DNA from: Thermoanaerobaculia bacterium
Lineage (GTDB): Bacteria; Acidobacteriota; Thermoanaerobaculia; UBA5066
Assembly: GCA_022071945.1 (NCBI GenBank)
Contig: JAJVIN010000015.1
Span: 1-64,000, forward strand
DNA length: 64,000 bases
Direction: 5' to 3'
The notes beneath the pieces were generated by a model, which saw only the letters and a list, made by a program, of their open reading frames with translations, was not told the origin of the DNA and ran no database searches. The position numbers and the translations under genes were made by a program. The first letter of the stretch is position 1, and the number at the start of each line of letters is the position of its first letter. Shown here piece by piece: positions 26,430-33,540 of the stretch.

Positions 26430-27211
26430 GCGGCCATGCTCCCGGCGTAATCGAGTGCGGTCCTGAAGGGCAAGGTGAGCTGGACGATGGTCCCGGCGGC
26501 CTCGTAGTTGAGGGCACGGAACTGGTGAAGCCGCAGGAGTTCGCGCTCGACGTCCGATGGTTCCATCAAGAACATCTTCCACTCCTGCGATTCGATGAGG
26601 CGGCGAGGATTGGGCTGGGATTCGTGGAGAACGTGAAGGAGATAGAGGAAGCTCGGATCGGGGAGGTGGTATGAGGCAAAAGTTCGAACGGTCGAGCCAC
26701 GCACGAGGCCGAATGAGGACGCCATCCCAAGAAGACCAACGGCAACTCGCCTAAGCGTCTTTTCGCTCCATTGGCGCTGGATGACGCCGCCGCGTTTGGG
26801 AACGGACCTCAGGAACTCGTAGAGATCCTCGGGCCGCAACCGATGCACGCCTTCGCGCCACGCTGGAAAGAGCCAGTTGATGAGGAAATCCCTGAAGAGA
26901 AACTCTTCCCGCGTGATGTGCCAGAGGAGAGCTGGTTTCCAGGCGTCAAGGCTCCAGGCCGCCTTCGCGAGGAGCGCCAGGGGACGGTCCTTGCCGGCCG
27001 GGTCGAACCGGCGGCTGAGAACCCGTCCAATGTCTCGAAGCCAAGTCTGGCTCTTGGCGGCAACAAGGTTCAAATCGCGAATGTGGTCCAGGTTCTGACG
27101 TTTCGTCTGGTCCAAATCCCAGGCCGCGAGGGCGGAGAAGGTCTCCTCGACCATCGCCCCTTTGATGATCGTGAACGAGGAGACAACGTTGGCCCGGCTC
27201 ACAGACTTCAC
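26426..27211 (-). CDS. brxA: BREX BrxA (DUF1819), DNA-binding protein
   Basis: A 261-residue DUF1819 protein starting with GTG, which shares GTGA with the stop of the brxE gene. The N-terminal KSVSRANVVSSFTIIKGAMVEETFSAL and the central AAWSLDAWKPALLWHITREEFLFRDFLINWLF are BrxA features. Characterised BrxA is a compact DNA-binding protein with winged-helix-like parts; it is needed for restriction in most type I BREX systems. Context (brxE-A-B-C-X-Z-L) makes the call secure. Confidence 0.9.
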   Translation of the reverse strand: MKSVSRANVVSSFTIIKGAMVEETFSALAAWDLDQTKRQNLDHIRDLNLVAAKSQTWLRDIGRVLSRRFDPAGKDRPLALLAKAAWSLDAWKPALLWHITREEFLFRDFLINWLFPAWREGVHRLRPEDLYEFLRSVPKRGGVIQRQWSEKTLRRVAVGLLGMASSFGLVRGSTVRTFASYHLPDPSFLYLLHVLHESQPNPRRLIESQEWKMFLMEPSDVERELLRLHQFRALNYEAAGTIVQLTLPFRTALDYAGSMAA

Positions 27212-27774
27212 TCGTCTGCCATCCTCATGTACGGGACCGCGAGAGCACCCGGCTCTCCGCGCGAAAAGCCGAGCGCCAGGAGGGTGATGTCCTCGTTGCT
27301 GCCGATGAAAAGACTCGGTAGCTGGACAGCTCGTCCCTCGGCTGACCGCCGAAGGCGGGAAACCGCGTCGAGGTCTTGCTGACCCGCAAGTCCGAGCCGC
27401 TGGAGGACGGCTGAGAGGTCCAGGCTGTCAGGCTTTTCCAAAGAGGTGAAGAAGGGCTCCCACTCGGCCGCCTGGTCGAGCCAGCCTTCCCACCTGCTCT
27501 CGAATTCCTCTTCGACCTGAGCCGGCAATTCCCAAAGGGTGACGCAGCCCGGAGGAGCAAAGACCTCTCGGCAACGTTGGGCGGCGACGGCGAAGACGGC
27601 TTTGGCCTGGGCGAAGCGACATGTCCTAGGGAACCCCCGGCGCAAGACCGTCGCCCCCAGGGGCCCGAGCTGACCGTTCGTGTTCCACCATCGGGCCACG
27701 TCCATCTCGCCGTAGCGGGCGACGGCAGCTCTGAGTTTGAGAAGGCGGTCGAAGTCCAGCTGTGGTCGCGTCAT
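27208..27774 (-). CDS. brxE: BrxE-like first gene of the BREX operon
   Basis: A 188-residue protein starting at MTRPQLDFDRLLKLRAAVAR, behind a GAGG site. The segment GEMDVARWWNTNGQLGPLGATVLRRGFPRT, then AQAKAVFAVAAQRCREVF and VTLWELPAQVEEEFESRW, fits my recollection of the BrxE family, described from type 6 BREX loci, where it also comes first. Function is unknown; the conserved Arg/Trp-rich head and absence of membrane or catalytic motifs suggest a structural or DNA-contact role. It is joined to brxA by GTGA overlap. The family name rests on remembered family consensus rather than a search. Confidence 0.7.
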   Translation of the reverse strand: MTRPQLDFDRLLKLRAAVARYGEMDVARWWNTNGQLGPLGATVLRRGFPRTCRFAQAKAVFAVAAQRCREVFAPPGCVTLWELPAQVEEEFESRWEGWLDQAAEWEPFFTSLEKPDSLDLSAVLQRLGLAGQQDLDAVSRLRRSAEGRAVQLPSLFIGSNEDITLLALGFSRGEPGALAVPYMRMADE

Positions 27775-27964
27775 GTCTGCCTCAAGTCTGCCCCTGGGTG
27801 AAAGTGCTGACTCGGACATGGCGCATCCGGGCAGTCGGATGGAACTGCCGACTGGAAGATCACGTCCTGGTCGGCCCGCGTCGGCCTGGTGGATGCTCCC
27901 GTTGGACTCCAAGCATCGGTCACCCTCGGCACCTCTGGTTGCTCAGATGCGCGAACGCCAGCGT

Positions 27965-28129
27965 TCAATCCCCGTAAGTGTACGGGAGGCGCCCATCGAT
28001 CGGCCGGAGGCCGAGCAGGTACCCTTCGCCGATGCGAGCCACATCGCCCAGCAACCCTCGTAGGTCTGCCCTGGTCGCCTGGTCGAGCAGGAACGTGTTC
28101 GGAAGCGGGCTTCCACGCGAATGCGGCAT
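27965..28129 (-). CDS. Possible small protein upstream of brxE (54 residues)
   Basis: An ATG at 28129 opens a 54-codon frame ending at a TGA at 27965-27967. The product reads like a soluble protein (LLDQATRADLRGLLGDVARIGEGYLLGLRPIDGR, ending PYTYGD), with balanced composition instead of the Arg/Pro/Ser runs seen in false frames of this GC-rich DNA. An in-frame TGA directly precedes the ATG and no strong ribosome-binding site is visible, so it may also be the surviving C-terminal end of a decayed gene. No family is recognised. Confidence 0.35.
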   Translation of the reverse strand: MPHSRGSPLPNTFLLDQATRADLRGLLGDVARIGEGYLLGLRPIDGRLPYTYGD

Positions 28130-28158
28130 TCATCGCGAAAAGGCTAGCCTCGAGGGAG

Positions 28159-28173
28159 GGACAAATAGTGTCC
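28159..28173. promoter_or_regulatory. GGACA-N5-TGTCC palindrome in the BREX leader
   Basis: GGACAAATAGTGTCC is an inverted repeat followed by GG. The same arms with a different 5-base centre occur 26 bp upstream of the HIRAN gene (29430-29444). It could be an operator shared by the two leftward operons, or a copy of a dispersed REP-like element. Confidence 0.4.
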
Positions 28174-28360
28174 GGGGGGGCGCTCTCTAGCTGGAGCGTG
28201 GCGGGAAGCTGGCCGCTCCGCCGAAGCCATCTCCCGCCCTCCGCCGCCCTGATTCCGGCTTCTCCTCATCGGCCATCACGCGAAGTCAGCTCCCCCTCTG
28301 AGCGGCTACCCGAGGTGTTCCATCCGGCCGCCCCCTTCTGTGGGTTCCCCCAGGATGACC

Positions 28361-28822
28361 TCAGGGCGAGGTTGTAGCTTTCTTGGAAGCCCGCTCAAAC
28401 CATTCCTTGGTCTTCGCCTGTCCTTCTTCGGGGGCTAGACGCGAGGAAGCGACGATGAGCGACGACAGATGATGCCGAAAAGGCTCGTCGTCTGGAGACA
28501 GCGCCCCACCGTCGAAGATCTTCGAGTAGATCTCGTCTTCTCGCCGCAGCCTGCGCTCGACGGCTTCGATGATCTGTTTCGGCGTCACCTCGGATAGAAC
28601 CACGGAGCCCGTACCTCGGATGATGTCGCCTTCCAAGGTGAGGACGAAGTTGATGTCCAGATCCCCGAGGAACCTTTCTAGCCTCTCGGGGCCGTGAATC
28701 ACGCCGAATACACCTCTCTCGAAGGCTGGGCCGGTTTGGGGCGGCGCCCAGACATTCACTTCTTGGATGTCGGGCGAGAAGTGTAGGTAGACGCGGAACT
28801 CAGGTGCTCTTGTCCGGCTCAT
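28361..28822 (-). CDS. Protein of unknown function, third gene of the HIRAN operon
   Basis: A 153-residue soluble acidic protein with no family I recognise. It begins MSRTRAPEFRVYLHFSPD, has a central FLGDLDINFVLTLEGDIIRGTGSVVL strand-rich part, and ends in a Lys-rich helix (EEGQAKTKEWFERASKKA). It overlaps the preceding 51-codon gene by 23 bp and is on the same strand, so the three genes from 29404 leftward form an operon. It lies directly upstream of the BREX leader. Confidence 0.6.
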   Translation of the reverse strand: MSRTRAPEFRVYLHFSPDIQEVNVWAPPQTGPAFERGVFGVIHGPERLERFLGDLDINFVLTLEGDIIRGTGSVVLSEVTPKQIIEAVERRLRREDEIYSKIFDGGALSPDDEPFRHHLSSLIVASSRLAPEEGQAKTKEWFERASKKATTSP

Positions 28823-28955
28823 TCAGGTCTCCTCCTGTTGGCTTGGGAGGATACCGGTCCATTTCGTGAGGACTCCAGCTGGTGTAGACGAACTCGTCTT
28901 CGGCCTCGGTGTAGTCGCTCGCCTTCACCCCATGCTTGGTGGAGCGAGTCTTCAC
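28800..28955 (-). CDS. Small hypothetical protein, second gene of the HIRAN operon
   Basis: A 51-residue product from the GTG at 28955, which shares GTGA with the stop of the HIRAN gene; this tight overlap decides the start over an in-frame GTG at 28991. It is charged (KTRSTKHGVKASDYTEAEDEF, WSPHEMDRYPPKP) without membrane segments. Overlap at both ends with neighbouring genes is the main support for it being real. No function is recognised. Confidence 0.5.
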   Translation of the reverse strand: MKTRSTKHGVKASDYTEAEDEFVYTSWSPHEMDRYPPKPTGGDLNEPDKST

Positions 28956-29404
28956 GCAACCTCTTCCAACTCTTCCCGGCTCTTGGGCCACTCACCCGGA
29001 CACCGCGCAGCGACCAGAATCCCGACGGTCGGCGCTTTGGTCACTCCGCCCAGGAACTTTGCGGGGAATGCCGGGAGGAACCCCACCTCTTCTTCCATCT
29101 CACGCACCTTCGCGAACCACTCGTTCGCGAGTTCGCGCGGCAGGTATCCGGCCTGGCAGCTCTCTCCGGTCCTCGGCTCGAGGAGCATCAGGCGGACCGC
29201 CCGGTCGTGGAACTCGTTCTCGGGTTCCGGCCAGAGCCAGGCGAGAAGGTGCGGAAGCCGGGCGAAGCGCTCCTTGAAACTCTCCAGCGACTTCTGCCGG
29301 AACGAGGCTCCCGCGGCCCGGAAGTAGAACGGGTCGTCCGTCGGGTACATGACGGCGAGGTGGAAGGGCTGGTCGTCGTGCCAGATGAGCATCTTGCGAT
29401 TCAT
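28952..29404 (-). CDS. HIRAN-domain protein
   Basis: A 150-residue protein starting at MNRKMLIWHDDQPFHLAV. Residues about 30-96 form a HIRAN domain: GASFRQKSLESF, then WPEPENEFHDRAVRLML (the EPxNxxDxxAV core) and AGYLPRELANEW. HIRAN domains bind single-stranded DNA 3' ends or stalled-fork structures in Rad5/HLTF and occur alone in prokaryotes near DNA repair and defence genes. Here it heads a three-gene operon between the repressor and BREX, with the palindrome GGACA-N5-TGTCC 26 bp before its start. Confidence 0.75.
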   Translation of the reverse strand: MNRKMLIWHDDQPFHLAVMYPTDDPFYFRAAGASFRQKSLESFKERFARLPHLLAWLWPEPENEFHDRAVRLMLLEPRTGESCQAGYLPRELANEWFAKVREMEEEVGFLPAFPAKFLGGVTKAPTVGILVAARCPGEWPKSREELEEVA

Positions 29405-29429
29405 GGCAGGAACGATGGAGCCGGGGGGC

Positions 29430-29444
29430 GGACAGATGGTGTCC
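29430..29444. promoter_or_regulatory. GGACA-N5-TGTCC palindrome before the HIRAN operon
   Basis: GGACAGATGGTGTCC has the same arms as the site in the BREX leader, and both carry GG after TGTCC. Its position 26 bp before the HIRAN start codon is suitable for an operator. Confidence 0.4.
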
Positions 29445-29448
29445 GGTG

Positions 29449-30282
29449 TTACGTCTTTTTTGCGCCCTCCTCGCGACCCACCCTCTTCGCCAGCTCTCGC
29501 ACCACCCCCACGAGACACCACCGGTACTCCAGAAGCCGGTCCCAGTTCGGCGGCACCAGCGGCGGGTGCGACGGGTTGTCCGGACTCAGAATCCACCGCT
29601 TGCTATACCCGTCGTGACGGAACCGCTTCACCATCGTCTCGCCGTCAATCCAGAAGACCACCACGTCCAGCTCCTCGAGCTTGCCGATGTCCGTCATCGG
29701 CTGCACGAAGACCATGTCGCCATCCTCGTAGGTCGGTGACATCGAGTCCCCCACGACCCGGATCACCTTGTACCCCTTCATCTGCGCCCGCTCGGCTACC
29801 ACCTTCGGGAGACTCACGTCCTCGTAGAACTGCGTCCACTGCGGGTACCGGTTCGTCCCCGCCGCCGCCAGCGCCTCCACCGGTAGCCGCACCTCCGGGA
29901 ACCCCACGAGCTTCACCGGACGCCCGTAGTCGGTGGGGCCGACGTCATACCCCCGGGCCCGGAGCGCATCGATGATCAGCTGCTTCAGGACGGCTTCTCG
30001 ATCGGCCTCCGTCTGCCGGACGAGTTCCTCCACGACCTGATCGACGTCGCCATCCAGGTCGAGGACGTCCTGCGCCTTCTCCCCGATGAGCTTGCTGGGA
30101 TGGACTCCCATGGCACCCGCCATCCGGAAGAGAGCCTCCACCGAGATGCCCCGGATCTTTCCGTGCTCGTAGCGGCTCCAGGAAGGGGGCTCGAGACCGA
30201 CGGAAGCCGCGATGGGCGCGACGGGACGGCCGGCGCGAGCGGCCTTGATTCTTTGGCCTAAGGCGACGGGATCGAATTCCAT
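29449..30282 (-). CDS. CI/LexA-type phage repressor (HTH + S24 peptidase)
   Basis: A 277-residue repressor read from MEFDPVALGQRIKAAR; ATG 30288 is an alternative. Residues 1-70: XRE-type helix-turn-helix (VAPIAASVGLEPPSWSRYEHGKIRGISVEALFRMAGAMG). Residues about 155-260: S24 peptidase domain, with the Ser nucleophile in RVVGDSMSPTYEDGDMVFVQP and the general-base Lys in GETMVKRFRHDG. Such proteins cleave themselves when RecA is activated, so the island is probably held silent and released by DNA damage, like lambda CI. It is divergent from the cro-like gene, and an 18-bp palindrome covers its start codon, which suggests autorepression. Confidence 0.9.
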   Translation of the reverse strand: MEFDPVALGQRIKAARAGRPVAPIAASVGLEPPSWSRYEHGKIRGISVEALFRMAGAMGVHPSKLIGEKAQDVLDLDGDVDQVVEELVRQTEADREAVLKQLIIDALRARGYDVGPTDYGRPVKLVGFPEVRLPVEALAAAGTNRYPQWTQFYEDVSLPKVVAERAQMKGYKVIRVVGDSMSPTYEDGDMVFVQPMTDIGKLEELDVVVFWIDGETMVKRFRHDGYSKRWILSPDNPSHPPLVPPNWDRLLEYRWCLVGVVRELAKRVGREEGAKKT

Positions 30283-30298
30283 TGGCATAGATGCCAAT
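30281..30298. promoter_or_regulatory. Palindromic operator overlapping the repressor start
   Basis: ATTGGCAT-AG-ATGCCAAT is a perfect 8+8 inverted repeat with a 2-bp centre, at the repressor start codon in the repressor/cro interval. It is a good candidate operator for autoregulation by the CI-like protein. Confidence 0.6.
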
Positions 30299-30333
30299 TG
30301 TGCACCACGAGGCGGAAAGAGTCTAGAATTGCA

Positions 30334-30362
30334 TTGCGAATTGCGGTAATTACGCCTAAATT
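30334..30362 (+). promoter_or_regulatory. Putative rightward promoter of the cro-int operon
   Basis: TTGCGA (30334-30339), 17-bp spacer, TAAATT (30357-30362), with the cro-like ATG 10 bp further on. Repeated AATTACG segments lie in and after the spacer and may be part of an operator. Inferred from the consensus only. Confidence 0.45.
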
Positions 30363-30371
30363 ACGTTTACC

Positions 30372-30608
30372 ATGACTCTCAACGTTCGGACGACCCTCCG
30401 CGCCCTCCACATCCCACACGGCCGCTTCGCCGCCGCCATCGGGGCTCGCCCCGAGACCCTCTGCCGCTGGATGAAGGGCACCAACAGGCCCCGCGCGGAT
30501 TTCGTCTACCGGATCCTCGCCTTTCTCAACCAGCCCTCCCACCTCGAGCAGCTGGGACGTACCGAGCCCTTCCGGCTCGAGGAGCTGTTCTCCGAGGAGG
30601 CCGCGTGA
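30372..30608 (+). CDS. Cro-like small HTH protein
   Basis: A 78-residue helix-turn-helix protein (LRALHIPHGRFAAAIGARPETLCRWMKGTNRPRADFVYRIL), divergent from the CI-type repressor and first in the rightward cascade. Size, place and opposite orientation suggest the Cro-like partner of the genetic switch. It shares GTGA with the next gene. The HTH assignment is firm; the Cro role is from context. Confidence 0.75.
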   Translation: MTLNVRTTLRALHIPHGRFAAAIGARPETLCRWMKGTNRPRADFVYRILAFLNQPSHLEQLGRTEPFRLEELFSEEAA

Positions 30609-30913
30609 TCGGTGTCTCTTCTGAACCGTCTTCGTCTGAGTTCCCGGTCTTCGACGTGACGTTCGAGGCGGAGGTGGTCCAGTGCCGCCACCGTCCCGAC
30701 CTCGTGACGTGGCACTGCCAGAGATGCGGGGTTCCGGTCGAGATGACCGATGACGAGCGGGCCGAGTACGCCGTCTCCCGGTGCCGGGAAGAGTCGCGTC
30801 CCCTGCGGGCCCGTCTCGACGGAGAGGTCGTCGGCACGCTCTTCCCCTCGGGTCTCTTCGTTCCGGACAAGCGGCGCAGGCGCAGCTCGGGCTCCCGCAG
30901 GAGGACGTCATGA
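30605..30913 (+). CDS. Small protein with a possible zinc-binding Cys pair
   Basis: A 102-residue product from GTG 30605, overlapping the cro-like gene by GTGA and the exonuclease gene by ATGA. It contains CRHRPDLVTWHCQRCGVPVEMT: a Cys-x2-Cys pair plus a nearby Cys and His that could bind zinc. The C-terminus is strongly basic (DKRRRRSSGSRRR), fitting nucleic-acid binding. No family is recognised; the double overlap in a coupled operon supports it as a gene. Confidence 0.6.
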   Translation: MIGVSSEPSSSEFPVFDVTFEAEVVQCRHRPDLVTWHCQRCGVPVEMTDDERAEYAVSRCREESRPLRARLDGEVVGTLFPSGLFVPDKRRRRSSGSRRRTS

Positions 30914-31956
30914 CACCGTGTGTGGAGGAGAGAGTGGTTGGGACTCCCGAGGAGTTCCTTGCCGGGGGAGGGGTTGGTTCAGATGGAGGGTCTCCGGTCG
31001 TCCTGGTGCCTTCTTCCGAGTCGGAGTGGCTCGAGGCCCGGCTCTCCGGGATCTCCGGATCGGACGTCGCGGCCATCCTCGGGCTCAGCCCCTTCCGGTC
31101 TCCGATCGACGTCTTCTGCGAGAAGCTCCGGCTCGTCGAGGGTCCGTCGGAATCCCTGCCCATGAGGGTCGGGAAGGCCCTCGAGCCCTTCCTGGTCGCC
31201 GAGTACAACCGGCAAACAGGGTTCGAGGCTCGTCCAGCCACGGCTCTCTACCGGAGTTCCCGGCATCCCTGGATGCTCGGAACTCCGGACGCATTCGTCG
31301 CCTCTCCCTCTCTCGGCGTCGAGTTCAAGACCGCGAGCGTCCGTTCGGAGCGCTTCTGGGGAGACGGCGAGGACGCCATCCCCGACTACTACCTCACCCA
31401 GATCGCCTGGTACGCCGCCATCACCGGAATCGACACCTGGAACTGCGCCGTCCTCATCGGCAACGCGGACTTCCGCATCTACACCATCCGGAGAGACCCG
31501 GCTCTCGAGCAGCTCCTCATCGAGAAGGCCCAGGAGTTCTGGGAGAAGCACGTCCTCACCCAGGAACCACCGGCTCTCGATGGCTCCTCCTCTTGCGACG
31601 CCTATCTGAGGGCCCGGTTCCCGCGCTCCTCCGCGTCTCTCCGCTCCTCCAACCCGGTCGAGGACGCCCTGGCGGCCGAGATGGCTCGCGTCCGCTCCGA
31701 ACTCGCGGAGCTGGAGCGGCAGAACGCCGCCCTGGAGGCCCGGATGAAGCTCGCCATTGGCGAGGCCCAGGGGATTCAGGGTGAGGGCTGGAGAGCCACC
31801 TGGAAGCGCACGAAGGACTCCTCGGTCACCGACTGGGAAAGCGTCGTGAAGCACCTCCCCCAGGACGACCACATCAAGAACCTCGTCCGCGGCGCGACCC
31901 GCAGGAAGGCCGGCACGCGGCGGTTCCTCTTCAAGACGGAAGGAGACAGCGAATGA
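30910..31956 (+). CDS. YqaJ-type phage recombination exonuclease
   Basis: A 348-residue protein from the ATG that shares ATGA with the upstream gene. Residues about 36-210 are a YqaJ/lambda-exonuclease PD-(D/E)XK domain: RLSGISGSDVAAILGLSPFRSP, Glu92 (GKALEPF), Asp127 (LGTPDAF), and Glu138-x-Lys140 (GVEFKTAS) give the metal and catalytic set. The C-terminal part has a coiled-coil stretch (LAAEMARVRSELAELERQNAALEARMK) and a basic tail. It would resect dsDNA 5' ends and hand 3' single strands to the RecT annealase encoded next. Confidence 0.88.
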   Translation: MTPCVEERVVGTPEEFLAGGGVGSDGGSPVVLVPSSESEWLEARLSGISGSDVAAILGLSPFRSPIDVFCEKLRLVEGPSESLPMRVGKALEPFLVAEYNRQTGFEARPATALYRSSRHPWMLGTPDAFVASPSLGVEFKTASVRSERFWGDGEDAIPDYYLTQIAWYAAITGIDTWNCAVLIGNADFRIYTIRRDPALEQLLIEKAQEFWEKHVLTQEPPALDGSSSCDAYLRARFPRSSASLRSSNPVEDALAAEMARVRSELAELERQNAALEARMKLAIGEAQGIQGEGWRATWKRTKDSSVTDWESVVKHLPQDDHIKNLVRGATRRKAGTRRFLFKTEGDSE

Positions 31957-32771
31957 CGACCGCCCTCACACCGGCCCAGCGAATGGGCACGCTCAAGGAC
32001 CTCCTCGAGAAGAACCGCGGCTCGCTCGCCACCGTTCTCCCGAGGCACCTCACCCCCGAGCGAATGATGAAGCTCGCCCTGGTCGCCGCGAGCCGCAACC
32101 CCGTGCTCCTCCAGTGCGACCAGAGGTCGATCCTCCAGAGCGTCATGGCCGCGGCCCAGCTCGGGCTCGATCCCTCGGGCACGCTCGGCTCGGCCTACCT
32201 CGTTCCCTACCGCAACAGAAAGAAGGGCACCTTCGAGTGCCAACTCATCCCCGGCTACCGCGGACTCATCGACCTCGCCCGGCGATCCGGAGAGATCGAA
32301 TCCATCGAAGCTCACGTCGTCTTCGAGAGGGACCACTTCGAGATCGCGTACGGACTCGAGCCGCAGCTCGTCCACAAGCCCCACCTCGGGCCGGACCCCG
32401 GCAACGTCATCCTCGTCTACGCGATCGCGCGGCTGAAGGGCGGGGCGAGGCAGTTCGAGGTGATGACGCGGGCGCAGGTGGAGTCCGTCCGCGCGAGGTC
32501 CCGAGCGGCAGACGACGGCCCGTGGAAGACCGACTTCGACGAGATGGCGCGGAAGACGGTCGTCCGCAGGCTCTGCAAGTACCTGCCGCTCTCGACCGAG
32601 CTGGCCGAGGCGCTCTCGCTCGGCGAGGAGGAGTCTCCCGTCATCGAGATCGAGCCGATCGGGCCGGATGACGAGGATCCCACTCCAACGGAGCCGACAT
32701 CGAAGGCCGCTGAACTCGCCGCGAAGCTCCGGAACTCCGCCCCCGAGGAGCCCGTCCGGGAGGCGGCGTGA
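31953..32771 (+). CDS. recT: RecT-family single-strand annealing protein
   Basis: A 272-residue RecT: LTPERMMKLALVAASRNPVLLQCDQRSILQSVMAAAQLGLDPSG, YLVPYRNRKKGTFECQLIPGYRGLIDLARRSGEIESIEAHVVFE and FDEMARKTVVRRLCKYLP are signature blocks. It pairs with the YqaJ exonuclease as a phage two-gene recombination system. It overlaps neighbours by ATGA on both sides. The acidic C-terminus (IGPDDEDPTPTEP) is usual for the family. Confidence 0.92.
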   Translation: MTTALTPAQRMGTLKDLLEKNRGSLATVLPRHLTPERMMKLALVAASRNPVLLQCDQRSILQSVMAAAQLGLDPSGTLGSAYLVPYRNRKKGTFECQLIPGYRGLIDLARRSGEIESIEAHVVFERDHFEIAYGLEPQLVHKPHLGPDPGNVILVYAIARLKGGARQFEVMTRAQVESVRARSRAADDGPWKTDFDEMARKTVVRRLCKYLPLSTELAEALSLGEEESPVIEIEPIGPDDEDPTPTEPTSKAAELAAKLRNSAPEEPVREAA

Positions 32772-33256
32772 AGGTCCTGGCGATCGATCCCGGACCGACG
32801 GTGAGCGGGCTCGTCCTCTTCGGGGACGGGATCGAGGCTCTCACCCGTTCCAACCACGAACTCCTCCGGCTCATCGGCAGCACGGAGTCGTTTCGCTCGG
32901 CGGACTTCCTCGCGATCGAGGAGGTCACGGGGCAGGGGCGGTTCGTCGGGCGAGACGAACTCCACACGATGGCCTGGGCAGGCCGGTTCATCCAGCAGTG
33001 GCTCCTCACCGGGCACCAGGAGGACGACGTCCTCTGGATCCCGCGTGCCAACGTCAAGAAGTACCTCCTGGGCCGCGTCACGGGTTCCGACACCGAGGTC
33101 CGCGCGGCCATCACCGATCGCTTCGGGGGCAAGGAGAAGGCGATCGGCAGGAACGCCAAGCCAGGACCTCTACACCGAATCAAGGGACATGAATGGGCCG
33201 CCCTGGCCGTCGCCCTGACGGCAATTCACGAGGTGGCCCGGGAGGCGGCAGCATGA
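32768..33256 (+). CDS. RuvC-fold Holliday-junction resolvase-like protein
   Basis: A 162-residue RNase H-fold protein. KVLAIDPGPTVSGLVLF holds the first catalytic Asp; FLAIEEV the Glu on strand 4; and HRIKGHEWAALAVALTAIHE the C-terminal helix with the final His/Glu set, as in RuvC and phage RuvC-like proteins. VLWIPRANVKKYLLGRVTGSDTEVRAAI is typical of the phage subgroup. Placed after recT, it likely resolves recombination intermediates. Confidence 0.8.
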   Translation: MKVLAIDPGPTVSGLVLFGDGIEALTRSNHELLRLIGSTESFRSADFLAIEEVTGQGRFVGRDELHTMAWAGRFIQQWLLTGHQEDDVLWIPRANVKKYLLGRVTGSDTEVRAAITDRFGGKEKAIGRNAKPGPLHRIKGHEWAALAVALTAIHEVAREAAA

Positions 33257-33540
33257 AAACGACCCCAACCCAGGTTTCACTCATTCCGGCGACCGAACTC
33301 GCGAAGATGCTCGGCGTCAGGACCGCGACGCTCGCCTACTGGCGTCGAAAAGGCAAAGGCCCGCAGGGCTGGACCTACGCGGGCGAGACGGTTGTCGTCT
33401 ACCCCGTCGCGGAGGTCGAGGCCTTCATCGCGGAGCGGCAGGCGAAGCGCGACGAGATGCTGGCCCTCGCGCGGGAGCGGGCACAGGTCCTCGTCGAGTA
33501 CGCGAGGCGTAGGAAAGAACTCAGGGAGGCGCGGGCATGA
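33253..33540 (+). CDS. MerR/AlpA-like excisionase candidate
   Basis: A 95-residue protein from ATG 33253 (ATGA overlap). It has a winged HTH of the excisionase type: IPATELAKMLGVRTATLAYWRRKGKGPQGWTYAGETVVVYPVAEVEAFIAER, followed by a basic helix. Position directly before and overlapping the integrase gene supports a role as recombination directionality factor. Confidence 0.75.
   Translation: MKTTPTQVSLIPATELAKMLGVRTATLAYWRRKGKGPQGWTYAGETVVVYPVAEVEAFIAERQAKRDEMLALARERAQVLVEYARRRKELREARA

Larger units (their letters stand above)
27775..28360. other. Leader region of the BREX operon
   Basis: Between the HIRAN operon and brxE there is 586 bp without a confident gene. It holds a possible 54-codon minus-strand reading frame (27965-28129) and a palindrome GGACA-N5-TGTCC at 28159-28173. 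A shorter inverted repeat GAACGC-N2-GCGTTC lies at 27953-27966. The BREX promoter should lie here; I see no convincing -35/-10 pair at the bases just before brxE. Confidence 0.5.

Noticed and set aside
11632-27774. Assignment as canonical type 6 BREX because of the BrxE-like gene
   Set aside because: No brxD or brxHI gene is present, while brxL is; the core is type I.
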